Shown here piece by piece: positions 15,547-24,011 of a stretch of 50,320 bases of DNA; positions within the stretch are counted from its first letter, which is position 1, and each line of letters starts with the position of its first letter. The notes below the pieces were generated by a model. The model saw nothing but the letters and a program-made list of their open reading frames with translations. It searched no databases and had not been told where the DNA came from. Position numbers and translations under genes: made by a program. This DNA is from DAITBA01 sp036824005 (lineage in GTDB: Bacteria > Pseudomonadota > Gammaproteobacteria > Burkholderiales > Rhodocyclaceae): assembly GCA_036824005.1 (NCBI GenBank), contig DAITBA010000023.1, positions 1-50,320 on the forward strand. The letters run 5' to 3'.

Positions 15547-17259
15547 ATGCGACGCATCGTTGCGCGCTTTCGGCCGTATTTCTTCTATGCCGGGCTGTTC
15601 AGCCTGTGCATAAACGTGCTGTTGCTTGCGCCCTCGTTGTACATGCTCCAGGTCTTCGACCGCGTCATCACCAGCCGCAGCAGTGAAACGCTCATCATGC
15701 TGACCCTGGCCGCCACCGTGGCACTCGTCGTCATGGGTATGCTCGATTTGCTGCGCGCCCGCCTCCTCGGCGCTGCGGCGGCGGCACTGGAGGCCCTCGT
15801 GGGGCCGCGCGTGCTGGACGGGTTGCTGGCAAACGCCGCCAAGCTCGGCGGCACGGAGTACGTGCACGGACTGCGCGACGTTTCCATTCTGCGCGGGTTC
15901 CTTACAGGCAACGGCATATTCGCCCTGTTCGATGCGCCATGGCTGCCGCTTTACCTTCTGATCATTTTCGTATTTCACCCTCTTCTGGGTGTCGTCGCGC
16001 TGACTGGCGCCGCCATGCTCGTCGTGCTTGCCGTGGCGAACGAGAAGCTGACGCGCGAGCGACTGGAGCGGCTGCAGTCCGGCACGCGCGAGGCGGCTCG
16101 CCACGTGGACACCAGCCTGCGCAATGCCGAGGTGGTGAGCGCGTTGGGAATGGTGCCAGCTGTCACCCAGCGCTGGGCCACGCTCAATAACGATCTGCAG
16201 AAGCTGCAGATGGAAACCAGTCGCCTGGCCGGGCAGATCAGCGGCATTACGAAGTTCATGCGTCAGTTCGTTCAGACCGCCATGCTGTGTGCCGGCGCCT
16301 ACCTGGTCATCGACCAGCACGTCACCGGGGGTGTCATGATGGCAGCGACGATTATTCTCGGGCGCGCCCTGGCGCCGGTGGAAATGCTCATCAGCGGCTG
16401 GCGCAGCCTTGTGGAGGCGCGCGGCGCCTATTCGAGACTGGACAAACTTCTCACTTCGCGTGCCAAACGGCCGACTGTCACCAAGCTGCCCGCGCCCCAG
16501 GGCCGGCTTACCGCCGAGCGGGTACTGTTCGCCGCCGAGGGCTCGGACAAGGCGATCGTCAAGGGGGTGTCGTTCGAACTGGCGCCGGGCGAGGCACTGG
16601 GGCTGATTGGCCCCAGTGCGTCCGGCAAGTCCACCCTCGCACGCCTGCTGATTGGTGCCTGGAAGCCCCTGGCGGGAACGGTGCGGCTGGACGGTGCCGA
16701 CATCAGCCGGTGGCCGCGCGAACGGCTCGGACGCCACCTTGGTTACCTGCCTCAGGACGTCGAGTTGTTTGCCGGGACGGTGGCCGAGAACATCGCTCGA
16801 ATGGGCAAGGCCGACGCGCGCGCGGTGATCGAGGCGTCCAAGAAGGCCAATGCCCACGACATGATCCTGCGCCTGCCGGAAGGCTATGACACGCAGATCG
16901 GCGAGGGCGGCGCGGCGCTCTCCGGCGGGCAGCGTCAGCGCATCGGACTGGCCCGTGCGCTGTACGGCAAGCCGCGCATGGTGGTGCTCGACGAGCCGAA
17001 CGCGAATCTGGATGGCGAAGGCGAGGCGGCGTTGATGCAGGCCATCGCCGGGATGAAGCGCGACCGTGTGACGCTGATCGTGATCTCCCATCGCCCGTCG
17101 ATCCTCGCCGGAGTGGATAAGCTGCTCGTGCTGCGTGACGGCACGGTGGAAGCGTTCGGACCGCCGAAGCAGGTCATCACCCAGGTGATGGGCGGTGCGC
17201 CGGGCGGGCCCGGTGCTTTGAGGGCGGTGCGCGGCCGGGCGGCGGGAGCCAGAGCGTAA
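15547..17259 (+). CDS. type I secretion ABC transporter (PrtD-like permease/ATPase)
   Basis: A 570-residue inner-membrane exporter with fused membrane and ATPase domains, energising one-step export of a protein across both membranes. The N-terminal domain has about six hydrophobic segments (residues 10-300). The nucleotide-binding domain shows Walker A GPSASGKST, signature LSGGQRQRIGLARAL, Walker B MVVLDEPNANLD and the switch ISHRPS. There is no C39 peptidase or C39-like domain, as in PrtD/AprD exporters of RTX proteins. The start at ATG 15547 has GGGAG about 9 nt upstream; 60 codons upstream are open but not protein-like. The HlyD gene overlaps its stop by 1 nt. Confidence 0.94.
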   Translation: MRRIVARFRPYFFYAGLFSLCINVLLLAPSLYMLQVFDRVITSRSSETLIMLTLAATVALVVMGMLDLLRARLLGAAAAALEALVGPRVLDGLLANAAKLGGTEYVHGLRDVSILRGFLTGNGIFALFDAPWLPLYLLIIFVFHPLLGVVALTGAAMLVVLAVANEKLTRERLERLQSGTREAARHVDTSLRNAEVVSALGMVPAVTQRWATLNNDLQKLQMETSRLAGQISGITKFMRQFVQTAMLCAGAYLVIDQHVTGGVMMAATIILGRALAPVEMLISGWRSLVEARGAYSRLDKLLTSRAKRPTVTKLPAPQGRLTAERVLFAAEGSDKAIVKGVSFELAPGEALGLIGPSASGKSTLARLLIGAWKPLAGTVRLDGADISRWPRERLGRHLGYLPQDVELFAGTVAENIARMGKADARAVIEASKKANAHDMILRLPEGYDTQIGEGGAALSGGQRQRIGLARALYGKPRMVVLDEPNANLDGEGEAALMQAIAGMKRDRVTLIVISHRPSILAGVDKLLVLRDGTVEAFGPPKQVITQVMGGAPGGPGALRAVRGRAAGARA

Positions 17260-18593
17260 TGGCGGGCGTCAGGTATTTGTACTCGGCCGGAATCGAAGCC
17301 GAAGCGATGGCGGACGCAGCGCGCACTGTTCGCCGAGGGTTGATCGTCATCACCGTGTTCTTCCTCGGCGTCGGGGGATGGGCGAGCTTCGCGCCGATCG
17401 CCGGCTCGGTCATTGCCCAGGGCGTGGTGATGGTGGATATGAATCGCAAGACCGTCCAGCACCAGGAAGGTGGAACGGTCAAGGAGATCCGGGTGCGCCC
17501 CGGCGATCGTGTTCGCGCCGGCCAGGTTCTGTTCGTGCTCGACGACGTTCGCGTGGACGCGGCCGTCGAACAACTCAAGACGCAGGTCGACTCGGAGCGC
17601 ACGCGCAGCGCACGCGCTCTGGCCGAGCAGACGCTGGCGGATGCAATCTCGTTTCCGGAAGATCTGTTGGCGCGTTCGCAGCACGACCCGAAAGTCGCCG
17701 AGTTGCTCCAGCGCGAGAGCGCACTGTTCAAGGCGCGGCGCACGACACTGCGCGAACAGAGCGATCTCATCCGACGCCAGAAGCGCGAAGCGGAATCCGA
17801 GTCTGTCGCCCTTTCCCGGCAGACCGAAGCCGAATCGCGCGCCCTGTCTCTGCAGCGTGACGAACTCGCCGCGAACCGGCGGCTGATGGCCCAGGGGTTC
17901 GTCGGCGAAATCCGCGTCAAGACGGTGGACCGGGCTGCCGCAGATTACGAGGCGAGAGTCAGCGAGCATCAGGCCGAGGTCGCCCGGGCACGGCAACGGG
18001 CATCGGAACTTGCGCTGCGACTGAAGAATCTCGAAAACCAATACACACAGACCGCGGCCGATGAACTCAAGGAAAGCGCCAACAAGCTGTTCGACCTCGA
18101 GGAGCGCCTGCGGCCGTCAAGAGACGCGGCGGAGCGGCAGAAGATCGTCGCCCCCATTGCCGGCGAGGTCGTCGATATCCGGGTGACATCGGCCGGCGCT
18201 GTCATCGGCCCGCGCGACCCGCTGCTCGACATCGTACCCGCCGACAGCAAACTGCTCGTCGAAGGCCGCATCCGGCCGGAGGACATCGACTATGTGCGCA
18301 TTGGCAGCGATGCCGACGTGCGCCTGACTGCATTCAAGGCGCGCACGACCCCGGTGGTGGCGGGGACGGTGGCGTACGTTGCGGCGGACCGGCTGGTGGA
18401 CCGGGCCACCAACGCGCCCTACTACCAGGTGCACGTGGATGTTTCGCAGACTTCGCTGGCACAGGCGGGCGGCATAGCGCTGCGCGCCGGCATGCCGGCG
18501 GAGATCTATATCAAGACTGCGGAACGCACAGCGCTGCAGTATCTGCTCGAGCCGATGACGGCATTCCTGCGCAAGTCGTTACGCGAGCCTTGA
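17259..18593 (+). CDS. type I secretion periplasmic adaptor (HlyD/PrtE family)
   Basis: A 444-residue membrane-fusion protein that connects the ABC exporter with an outer-membrane TolC-type channel. One N-terminal transmembrane segment (LIVITVFFLGVGGWASF, about residues 28-45) is followed by a lipoyl half-motif (VQHQEGGTVKEIRVRPGDRV), a long coiled coil (residues 105-280), the second lipoyl half (KIVAPIAGEVVDIRV) and a beta-barrel with DVRLTAFKA. The ATG overlaps the transporter stop (TAATG), so translation is coupled. No TolC-like gene is in the window; the outer-membrane partner must be elsewhere. Confidence 0.93.
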   Translation: MAGVRYLYSAGIEAEAMADAARTVRRGLIVITVFFLGVGGWASFAPIAGSVIAQGVVMVDMNRKTVQHQEGGTVKEIRVRPGDRVRAGQVLFVLDDVRVDAAVEQLKTQVDSERTRSARALAEQTLADAISFPEDLLARSQHDPKVAELLQRESALFKARRTTLREQSDLIRRQKREAESESVALSRQTEAESRALSLQRDELAANRRLMAQGFVGEIRVKTVDRAAADYEARVSEHQAEVARARQRASELALRLKNLENQYTQTAADELKESANKLFDLEERLRPSRDAAERQKIVAPIAGEVVDIRVTSAGAVIGPRDPLLDIVPADSKLLVEGRIRPEDIDYVRIGSDADVRLTAFKARTTPVVAGTVAYVAADRLVDRATNAPYYQVHVDVSQTSLAQAGGIALRAGMPAEIYIKTAERTALQYLLEPMTAFLRKSLREP

Positions 18594-18782
18594 CTGTCCA
18601 GTCATCCGCCTGCATGTATGTGATGCCGCTCGTTACCCTGCGGCGCACGGCCAATCCGCAGACCGCCGCCACGACCGGCACGATAAACATCGCGTAGGCG
18701 ACGCGTGTCGCGTGAGCGCCCGATGCGCGCGCGTGGCTTCGCGCTCTCGGCGAGTGGCTCCTCCTGCTCGTCCAATGACAAA

Positions 18783-18806
18783 GCGGCGATCGTTACCGAT
18801 CGCCGC
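18783..18806. terminator. perfect 10-bp hairpin between secretion operon and RTX gene
   Basis: GCGGCGATCG (18783-18792), a TTAC loop, and CGATCGCCGC (18797-18806). It lies between the convergent HlyD and RTX genes. There is no strong T run on the plus strand; on the minus strand TTTGTCATT follows, so it suits RTX transcription best. It could serve both directions. Confidence 0.55.
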
Positions 18807-18839
18807 CTGCAGGAGAGAGTCAGCACCGAAATACTGCTG

Positions 18840-18872
18840 CGCTGTCGCGGCGCGGTGCCCGTCGCGACAGCG
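18840..18872. terminator. second hairpin just after the RTX gene
   Basis: CGCTGTCGCG (18840-18849) and CGCGACAGCG (18863-18872) form a perfect 10-bp stem with a 13-nt loop. It lies 9 bp after the RTX stop codon and, with the hairpin at 18783-18806, gives a tandem pair between convergent genes. Confidence 0.5.
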
Positions 18873-18881
18873 ATCGCGATT

Positions 18882-20390
18882 CTAGATGACGAAATCCGCC
18901 TGCGTGATGTTCTCGGCGTTGATGCCAGCCAGTACAACTTCGTTGCCGTTGAAGCTGACCACCGTATCGTCGCCGACTTGGGCGATATTCAGGCTGCTGA
19001 ACTGACTGACGCCGCTGCCACGGAGATTCAGCTTGTCGACGCCGTCCTCGAAATCGGCCACGATGTCCCGCCCTGAGGCAGGGCCGAAGACGAATGTGTC
19101 CGCGCCGTCACCACCGTACATGAAGTCATTGCCGATGCCGCCGTTCAACTTGTCGTTGCCGGCGCCGCCATAGATCAGGTCGTCGCCTGCGCCCGTCATG
19201 ACCGTGTCGTTGCCGCCGCCGGCTTCCACCTGCTCGTTGCCGATGCCGCCAACGATCCTGTTGGCGCCGTCGGTGCCATTGACCAGCTTGGTGTTGAGCA
19301 TGAAGTGGTTTAGCCACTTTGCCATGTCCTCCACCGAGGCATTCGCATTGCCGTCCTCGTTGAGGAAGTTGTCACCCTCGATCGCGAAGCCGAGGTGATA
19401 GATTCCGTCGGCCACGGTGTCGATGTAATCCTTGCCGAAAATTTGCTTGGTGCCGCCGTCGTTCTGGACCAGGTGGAAGCCCGTTTCCTCGTCGCCCTCG
19501 TCATCGCCGTGCAACTCGGCCCAGCGCTCACGCAGTTCGTCGTTGCCCTGAATGGCCGCGTTCAGCGCCCTGACGTCGGCTTCGGTAATCCACTTGTCGG
19601 ACATCACCTGGGTGTCGCCAATAACGTCGGCGATGATCTGGTTCAGCGAATTCGCTGCTGCGGCTCCCTCGTTGATGTCGCCGGCGTTGGTATTCTCGGC
19701 GAGTCCGCGATCGGCCTTGATGGTGTCCACGATTTTATCCAGGCCCGTGCCCGTCGTGGACTGATCCACATAGAAGTAGTTCAGCCAGTCGGCCACGTCT
19801 GAAAGCGTAGCGTTTTCATCGCCGTCCTCGTTGAGCAGCCGGCCGTTCTGAATTTCGAAGCCGAGGTGATAGATGCCATCAGCGACCGTATTGACCAGAT
19901 TCTCGCCGAAGTACTGGGTCGTTGCCCCATCGTTTTGAACCCTGTGAAAACCGGTTTCGGCACCGTTCTCGTCGTCGCCATGTAACCTCGTCCAGAGGGC
20001 GAGCCTGCCCTCGTCGGCGCGTATGTAGGCGTTCAGCGCCGCCACGTCGTCTTCGGTGATCTCGCCGTCGGCCGCGACACCCGTGGCATTGAGCGCGTCA
20101 TAGATCATGTGATTCATGCCGTCGGCTGCTCTGGCGCCGGCGGCGATATCCTTCGAGGAAATGTTCGCTTTCAGTCCCGGGTCGGCCGCGACCAGATCCG
20201 GGATCTGGTCCAATCCCGTTCCCGTGGTCGAGTAATCGAACTTGAAGAAGTCGCGGAAGTGTCCGCCGCCTCTGGCGGACATGCTCGCAGAGGGGTCACC
20301 CAGCAAATCGCCAAGTTGGTCGTTTCCTGCGTTGCCCTTCCCCTTGAAAGAACCGAAATAGTCCAAACCCGTTTGATTGCTCTTTGCCAT
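18882..20390 (-). CDS. RTX calcium-binding protein with duplicated N-terminal domain, likely T1SS substrate
   Basis: A 502-residue acidic protein with no signal peptide. Residues 54-208 and 211-366 are two copies of one domain: STTGTGLDxI, then ITExDVxALNA, LHGDDE, ETGFHxVQNDG, TVADGIYHLGF and LNEDG. Residues 390-440 are RTX nonapeptides (GGGNDTVMTGAGDDLIYGG, GGAGNDKLNGG, YGGDGADTF), which bind calcium outside the cell. The end, ITQADFVI, is the usual hydrophobic-acidic type I secretion tail. Placed convergent to the ABC/HlyD genes, it is their likely cargo. Similar repeats may occur after heme-peroxidase domains in other RTX proteins; here no enzyme domain is seen. GGGGAG is 7 nt before ATG 20390. 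Confidence 0.9.
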   Translation of the reverse strand: MAKSNQTGLDYFGSFKGKGNAGNDQLGDLLGDPSASMSARGGGHFRDFFKFDYSTTGTGLDQIPDLVAADPGLKANISSKDIAAGARAADGMNHMIYDALNATGVAADGEITEDDVAALNAYIRADEGRLALWTRLHGDDENGAETGFHRVQNDGATTQYFGENLVNTVADGIYHLGFEIQNGRLLNEDGDENATLSDVADWLNYFYVDQSTTGTGLDKIVDTIKADRGLAENTNAGDINEGAAAANSLNQIIADVIGDTQVMSDKWITEADVRALNAAIQGNDELRERWAELHGDDEGDEETGFHLVQNDGGTKQIFGKDYIDTVADGIYHLGFAIEGDNFLNEDGNANASVEDMAKWLNHFMLNTKLVNGTDGANRIVGGIGNEQVEAGGGNDTVMTGAGDDLIYGGAGNDKLNGGIGNDFMYGGDGADTFVFGPASGRDIVADFEDGVDKLNLRGSGVSQFSSLNIAQVGDDTVVSFNGNEVVLAGINAENITQADFVI

Positions 20391-20849
20391 TTCAAGACTC
20401 CCCATTCATCTGACCTCTGAATATTAAACACGTGCCTCGGGCGGGCTTCGCAAGATCGAAGCCCGCCCGGTCATCGCCATGAGTGTCCGCGGCGAACAGA
20501 GCAAACGACTCCGCGCATGCACGTATGCATCGTGCGTAGAGCCCGTTCGGCGGGCACTCACGGCAACTTAAGCAAACCACGTGCCGCATTGGCCGCGCTC
20601 GGCGAAATCCCTTGTCCGGCGCGGACTTCTGGTGGCTCGCGACATTGCACATGTCATCGGCGTGTCAGCGGGCTGTAGGGATATGGCGACAGTATCGCGG
20701 AGTGGTTTCCTAAGCGATTGAAGATCAAGCGTTAGGGAACGTCGGGCAATGACGACATCAATGTCCGAATGAATGGTGCGATGCGAGGCGGCGCGGTGGC
20801 GCGTCCACACGACGTGGTAGTCCGCAGCGTACGGACGCGCCGAACCCTG
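20391..20849. other. 459-bp intergenic region upstream of the RTX gene
   Basis: No gene is supported. It contains the leader hairpin at 20438-20469 and presumably the RTX promoter on the minus strand. The remainder, next to the end of the reductase fusion gene, shows no recognisable element. Confidence 0.6.
20438..20469 (-). promoter_or_regulatory. 13-bp perfect hairpin in the RTX gene leader
   Basis: CGGGCGGGCTTCG (20438-20450), loop CAAGAT, and CGAAGCCCGCCCG (20457-20469). It sits 48 bp upstream of the RTX start codon, so it is either in the 5' untranslated leader or at the promoter. After it on the transcript comes AGGCACGTGTTTAATATT, which is not a classical U run. It could be an attenuator, an mRNA-stabilising stem or an upstream terminator. 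Confidence 0.6.
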
Positions 20850-22319
20850 TCAGAGCGATGTAGCGATCAGTTGGTCGCGCGGCAATTGCCGCGCCTGCAG
20901 GAGTGCGGCGAGCGCCTCGACGCCAGCAGCAGGTCCTGCCAGATAGACATCGAATCGCTGTAGGTCGGAATGGGTCGAGAAAAGATGCGCTGCAATCGAC
21001 GCCACGCCATCGGCCGCCGCGGCGCTCAGTGGAACGTAGTGAAAGTTGTCCAGTGCGTCGGCCCAGGCACGGCACAGCTTCGCCAGGTAGTGGCCGCCCT
21101 GGCGCGTGGCCAGCCAGTACAGATGCATCTCCTCCGCCGTATCCAGTGCCATGGCATGTTCGACGAGGCTCTTGATCGGCGCGAAACCGGTGTCCACAGC
21201 GATGAATATGCTCGAGCGCGGCGAGTCGGCGCGCAAAGTGAACTCCCCGGATGGGCCCCAGATCGTGACCGCGTCGCCGGGCCGCAGTGTCGAGAAGACG
21301 TGTTCGGCAAAATCGTTCGGCGCACCGCGCTCGACGTGGAAATGCAGATTGCGGTCGTCGCAGGGGCAGCTCGCCACGGGCAGCGACATCGGTTCCGCAC
21401 CAGCCGCGCTCAGGATGACGCTCTGTCCGGCGAGGAAACGCAGCCGGTTGCTGCGCGGCGTCTGCAGATGCAGCAGCATGACGTCATCGGAGAGCGGCTC
21501 GATCGCTTTCACCCGCGTGCCGATTTGCTGCCGGGGAATGTCGGTGGGCTGCGTGGCTTCCAGGGCCTCGATCACCAGATCGGTGACCGCCGTGTGGGCG
21601 CACAGCAGCGTGTAACCTTGCTGCTTCTCCGCCTCGGACAGGACGTAGTCGTGGGGCCGAACCTTCCTCACTTGGCCCGACACCACGCGTGCCTTGCACA
21701 GTCCGCAGTTGCCGCTGCTGCAGCCGTAGTTGATTGCCAGTCCGGCGTGCAGCGCCGCTTCCAGCAGCGTGTCAGCGCCATTGACGAAAAACTCGTGACG
21801 ACTGGGATGAATGACGACGTGGGCAGCCATGATGCGCAGCATATCATCCATCACCGCCAGGGCATCGGGCGTCACGCTTCCACCGAGCACGCTGCCCAGT
21901 TCGTTGTCGAGAAACTGTCCGAGCTCGGCCAGCGCTGCATGCAGCACCGGCGTTGCGCTGTCCTCCATGTCGCGCATGCGCTCGCGCACGCGCACGACCA
22001 GCGCGTGGTAGTGCTGCAGATGGGCGCGCAGGTCTGCCAGTTCGCGGCTCTGCTCGAACAGGCGCTCGGCGAGAATCTCCTGGCTCGGCAGCGTGCGCTC
22101 ACGCACGCGCTTGCCGAACGCCTCGTCCTTGATCCGCGTGATGCGCTCGAGACCCGGTTCGTTTTCCAGCTTCGTGCCGGGGAACACGCGCAGCAGCTCG
22201 TCGGTGGCGACCATGCCGTCGAAGGACGATAGCTCGCCGTCCTGGATCTTGTGCTGTAGTGTGCCGCGCGTGACGCCGACCAGGCGTGCCGCGCGGGAAA
22301 GGGTGAGCAGTTGAGGCAT
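20850..22319 (-). CDS. fusion of HTH/coiled-coil region, [2Fe-2S] ferredoxin and FAD/NAD reductase domains
   Basis: A 489-residue protein with an unusual architecture. Residues 1-40 (LSRAARLVGVTRGTLQHKIQDGEL) look like a helix-turn-helix, followed by a charged, probably coiled-coil region (60-120). Residues 165-250 are a plant-type ferredoxin with Cys200, Cys205, Cys208 and Cys240 (YGCSSGNCGLCKARVVSG). Residues 255-489 are an FNR-like reductase (VKAIEPLSDDVMLLHLQ, FLAGQSVILSA, TGFAPIKSLVEHA). The last part resembles CDP-6-deoxyglucoseen-reductase-type electron-transfer proteins. It is the last gene of a three-gene operon with the ADH and ABM genes. A redox-controlled regulator or an enzyme tethered by the N-terminal region are both possible. 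Confidence 0.85.
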   Translation of the reverse strand: MPQLLTLSRAARLVGVTRGTLQHKIQDGELSSFDGMVATDELLRVFPGTKLENEPGLERITRIKDEAFGKRVRERTLPSQEILAERLFEQSRELADLRAHLQHYHALVVRVRERMRDMEDSATPVLHAALAELGQFLDNELGSVLGGSVTPDALAVMDDMLRIMAAHVVIHPSRHEFFVNGADTLLEAALHAGLAINYGCSSGNCGLCKARVVSGQVRKVRPHDYVLSEAEKQQGYTLLCAHTAVTDLVIEALEATQPTDIPRQQIGTRVKAIEPLSDDVMLLHLQTPRSNRLRFLAGQSVILSAAGAEPMSLPVASCPCDDRNLHFHVERGAPNDFAEHVFSTLRPGDAVTIWGPSGEFTLRADSPRSSIFIAVDTGFAPIKSLVEHAMALDTAEEMHLYWLATRQGGHYLAKLCRAWADALDNFHYVPLSAAAADGVASIAAHLFSTHSDLQRFDVYLAGPAAGVEALAALLQARQLPRDQLIATSL

Positions 22320-22358
22320 GGGTTCGACGCGCTTGCGCTATGACGATGGGGCAACCTG

Positions 22359-23546
22359 CTACAGCCGCATTTCCAGGACACGTGTCACTTCCTCGTCTGT
22401 GAGCACGATGGGGTTGGTCTTCATGCTCGAGCCGCGGCTGTTGGCGACGATACGCGGCAGATCGGCAGCCGTCACGCGCAAATCGGACAGGCGCGGCAGT
22501 GACATGAGCTCGGTCCAGCGCTCGAGCGTCGCTACGAGCAGCGCATGGGCTCCGGCATCGTCCAGCGTGGTGTCGTTGCCGAGCAGGCGACCGGCCTGGG
22601 CATAGCGAACGAGTGCCGGATTCTCCGGCTCGCGCACCTGCATGGTTTCGATGTTCACGCGCGTTGCCGCGGCGAGCAGCGTGCCGCAGGCAACGCCGTG
22701 GGCGATGGGGAAGAATGCGCCGAGCGGCGCGGCGAGGCCGTGTACCGATCCGAGTCCCGTCTGCGCCAGGGCGATGCCCGAGATCAGCGCTGCGTAGGCC
22801 ATCTTCTCCCGCCCCCGGGCGGCGCGCTCGCCGCCCTCGTACCAGGCCGGTAGTCCGAAGCGCGCTGCCGCCAGGCCGGACAGCACCAGCGCGTTGGTGA
22901 GTGCGTTGGCGCGCAGCGAGACATAGGATTCGAGCAATTGGGTCAACGCGTCCATGCCGTTGGCGGCGATCAGCGCCGGCGGGCAGCTCGCGAGAAGGTC
23001 CGGGTCTACGAGGGCATATTCAGCGACCAGCTTTTCGTCGCGGAACGATTTCTTGTAGCCTTGCTCACCCTGGACCGACAGCACCGCGTTCTTGGTCGCC
23101 TCTGAACCGGTGCCGGCCGTCGTCGGCACGGCGATGAAGGGCGTCGCGGGCCCCTCGTAGGGTTTCTCCGGCCCCACGCCTTCCAGATGGTCGAGTACCG
23201 AGTTGCCTGGCTTGAGCAGTCCGGCGATGGCCTTCGCCGCGTCGAGAACACTGCCGCCGCCGATGCCTATCACGACGTCGGGGTGCGCACCGCGCAGGCG
23301 GCGTACGGCATCATCGATCAGCTCTGGGGAGGGCTCCCCGGCGACCTCGACGGTGGACCACAGAAGTCCCTTGGCTTTGAGCGCCGCGTACAGCGGCTGG
23401 CGGTGCGGCGACAATGGAAATGATCGTGCGCCCGTGACGATCACCAATCGCCTGCCATACACGGCCGCGATGTCAGGCAACCTCCGTAGGATGCCGGCGC
23501 CGAACTCGATGCGCGGCAGACGCGCGATGGAAAATTGCCAGCCCAC
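22359..23546 (-). CDS. iron-type (group III) alcohol dehydrogenase
   Basis: A 395-residue NAD(P)-dependent dehydrogenase. The nucleotide motif is VVIGIGGGSVLDAAKA (residues 91-106), and VPTTAGTGSEAT is the usual second block. Of the four iron ligands known from FucO, Asp199 (GMDALTQ), His269 (SVHGLA) and His283 (AHGVACG) are present, but the second ligand is Gln203 instead of His, and the extra conserved His is Ala273. Homologues with GMDALTQ form a known subgroup, so the gene is not obviously dead. The GTG start at 23546 lies 3 nt after the ABM stop, in an operon. Substrate unknown. Confidence 0.88.
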   Translation of the reverse strand: MGWQFSIARLPRIEFGAGILRRLPDIAAVYGRRLVIVTGARSFPLSPHRQPLYAALKAKGLLWSTVEVAGEPSPELIDDAVRRLRGAHPDVVIGIGGGSVLDAAKAIAGLLKPGNSVLDHLEGVGPEKPYEGPATPFIAVPTTAGTGSEATKNAVLSVQGEQGYKKSFRDEKLVAEYALVDPDLLASCPPALIAANGMDALTQLLESYVSLRANALTNALVLSGLAAARFGLPAWYEGGERAARGREKMAYAALISGIALAQTGLGSVHGLAAPLGAFFPIAHGVACGTLLAAATRVNIETMQVREPENPALVRYAQAGRLLGNDTTLDDAGAHALLVATLERWTELMSLPRLSDLRVTAADLPRIVANSRGSSMKTNPIVLTDEEVTRVLEMRL

Positions 23547-23549
23547 GGC

Positions 23550-23849
23550 TCAGCCTGCGGCGGGACAAAGCGCCACGTAGGGCACGCCCCTGCGTGGCTC
23601 GGCCATCATCGGTGCCACTGCATCGCGCCAGGCTGCGTAATGCGCGGTCTGCTTGTGCGCGGCGGCGTCCGCCGCGCTGGCATAAGCTTCGTAGAGAATG
23701 AACCGGGCCGGGTCGTCCGGGGTCTGCAGCACGTCGAAGCGGCGATTGCCGGGTTCGCGCACCGAAGCCTCGTGGTTTGCCCGGGTCGCGGCAACGAACG
23801 CCTCTACGTACTCGGGTTTGACGTGAACATGGACCAGAGTGACGTGCAT
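23550..23849 (-). CDS. ABM-domain (antibiotic biosynthesis monooxygenase-like) protein
   Basis: A 99-residue protein with the ferredoxin-like ABM fold: MHVTLVHVHVKPEYVEAFVAATRANHEASVREPGNRRFDVLQ, then FILYEAYASAADAAAHKQTAHYAAW. Such proteins act as quinol monooxygenases, as LsrG-like isomerases or as heme-degrading proteins; the HEAS and RFD residues lean to LsrG/YgiN-type members. GGGAGG precedes ATG 23849. It is the first gene of the operon with the iron-type alcohol dehydrogenase and the reductase fusion. Confidence 0.85.
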   Translation of the reverse strand: MHVTLVHVHVKPEYVEAFVAATRANHEASVREPGNRRFDVLQTPDDPARFILYEAYASAADAAAHKQTAHYAAWRDAVAPMMAEPRRGVPYVALCPAAG

Positions 23850-24011
23850 GGGCTCCTCCCGATCGAACGCCGGCAGCTCGCGGCTCGAGTGATAGAAATA
23901 CCGCAAACCCGGGCCAAAGGCAAAGCAAGATAGAGCGGGCGGGTGCGACCGCGAACGACTTCACCACCAACCAGCTCAAGAACCTCGCCTGCCTCACCGA
24001 TATAGCAAGGG

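Noticed and set aside
18882..20390. RTX toxin with enzymatic function
   Set aside because: No toxin, lipase, protease or peroxidase domain is present; only the duplicated unknown domain and the calcium-binding repeats.
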